From NCBI GenBank assembly GCA_003565295.1, contig PXCO01000138.1, positions 1 through 33,498 of the forward strand: a stretch of 33,498 bases of DNA. Reading direction: 5' to 3'. Position 1 is the stretch's first letter. Each line of letters begins with the position of its first letter. The position numbers and the translations under genes are program-made. Positions 33,227 through 33,498 of the stretch are shown here, piece by piece. A model generated the notes under the pieces. The model saw nothing but the letters and a program-made list of their open reading frames with translations. It had not been told where the DNA came from and ran no database searches. The stretch is from Cyclobacteriaceae bacterium (lineage in GTDB: Bacteria > Bacteroidota > Bacteroidia > Cytophagales > Cyclobacteriaceae).

Positions 33227-33412
33227 TTAATGAAGGTCAGATGAAATGTTTTCAAAAGTCTCAGAATAAAATACCACCCAGTCCTTAGCTTGACCGGTGA
33301 ACCCCCTGTGCCTGCTCAAATGTTTTTTTAATCTTTCCTCCAATGTTTGACCAGTATATCCAACGTAGTAGCTGTCCAAGGAAGGGGAATACAAAATGTA
33401 GAAGTGGTACAT
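33227..33412 (-). pseudogene. GIY-YIG nuclease-like ORF, C-terminally truncated
   Basis: A 61-codon frame from an ATG at 33412. It matches small GIY-YIG proteins at the N-terminus (FYILYSPSLDSYYVGYTGQT, then LEERLKKH and WVVFYSETFEN). Intact members run to about 80-95 residues and continue with a basic KREKxIKxWKSR-type helix after the FEN segment. Here six unrelated residues and a double stop replace that end. The catalytic Tyr (YVGYT) and Arg (LEERLKKH) regions remain, but the missing helix suggests a broken gene. Neither alternative frame restores the missing end. Confidence 0.7.
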
Positions 33413-33461
33413 AAAAGCCTCCGATGTAGCCCGTTTCGAAAAAAAGCAACTATATCAACTG

Positions 33462-33498
33462 TGGGAATTGAGGGATTCGAACCCCCGACCCCCCCGAC
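33462..33498 (-). tRNA. 3' part of a tRNA gene, cut by the window end
   Basis: Read on the minus strand, this shows 3' anticodon-stem bases CGGGG, a GGGTC variable loop, a T-arm GGGGG-TTCGAAT-CCCTC, a 3' acceptor strand AATTCCC and discriminator A. CCA is not encoded. Position 37 would be G and 38 T; the anticodon lies just past the window end, so the amino acid cannot be named. The short variable loop argues against Ser, Leu or Tyr. Confidence 0.72.

Overview
The window looks like a chromosomal segment of a Bacteroidota bacterium, most likely of the order Cytophagales (Cyclobacteriaceae-like). This rests on the gene families: a type IX secretion plug protein, several Bacteroidota-style lipoproteins with short lipoboxes, and a prs-rplY-pth group. 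Shine-Dalgarno sites are nearly absent, there are scattered TAnnTTTG-like promoter elements, and GC content is moderate. The genus cannot be fixed from sequence reading alone.

Layout. 1-730: non-coding, packed with dispersed repeats. 731-5697: a lipoprotein with a haem c motif and FG-GAP repeats, a PhoPQ-activated-type (PqaA) lipoprotein, a second repeat cluster, a cell-wall amidase and a stand-alone Hpt protein. 5859-8105: tex, ending at a strong bidirectional terminator. 8176-11653 (minus): a TviB-type nucleotide-sugar dehydrogenase, wecB, and an endonuclease/exonuclease/phosphatase-family protein. 11891-14734: a large hybrid kinase. 14859-17749: prs, rplY, a third repeat cluster, pth and a small thiamine-binding-type protein. 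18016-19959: a membrane-bound WbpM/PglF-type 4,6-dehydratase. 20124-25432: an OmpR-type response regulator, its sensor kinase, a porin-like outer-membrane protein and a GH9 lipoprotein glycosidase. 25465-28779: an ABC-F ATPase and the T9SS plug protein. 28822-32847: an M1 aminopeptidase divergent from a TonB-dependent receptor. 32848-33498: a decayed stretch holding a DUF4143-type ATPase remnant, a truncated GIY-YIG ORF, and the 3' part of a tRNA cut by the window end.

How the genes work together. Most are housekeeping or envelope functions. wecB, the tviB-like gene and the 4,6-dehydratase supply modified UDP-HexNAc sugars for surface polysaccharide. The 20124-25432 block reads as a regulator pair next to a porin and a surface glycosidase. 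Three TTTTAA direct repeats, one helical turn apart, lie between the kinase and the porin and are a candidate operator. The Tex, Prs, L25 and Pth genes are core RNA/nucleotide/translation functions.

The least explained structure is the repeat family. At least eight same-orientation copies fall in three intergenic clusters. They share a backbone that begins ATGAAATCGAGC and ends TTATAAACAkATGAAAT, and small GC-rich hairpin modules are present or absent at two fixed points in it. The last copy supplies the start codon of pth. No complete defence system, prophage, IS element or CRISPR array is visible.
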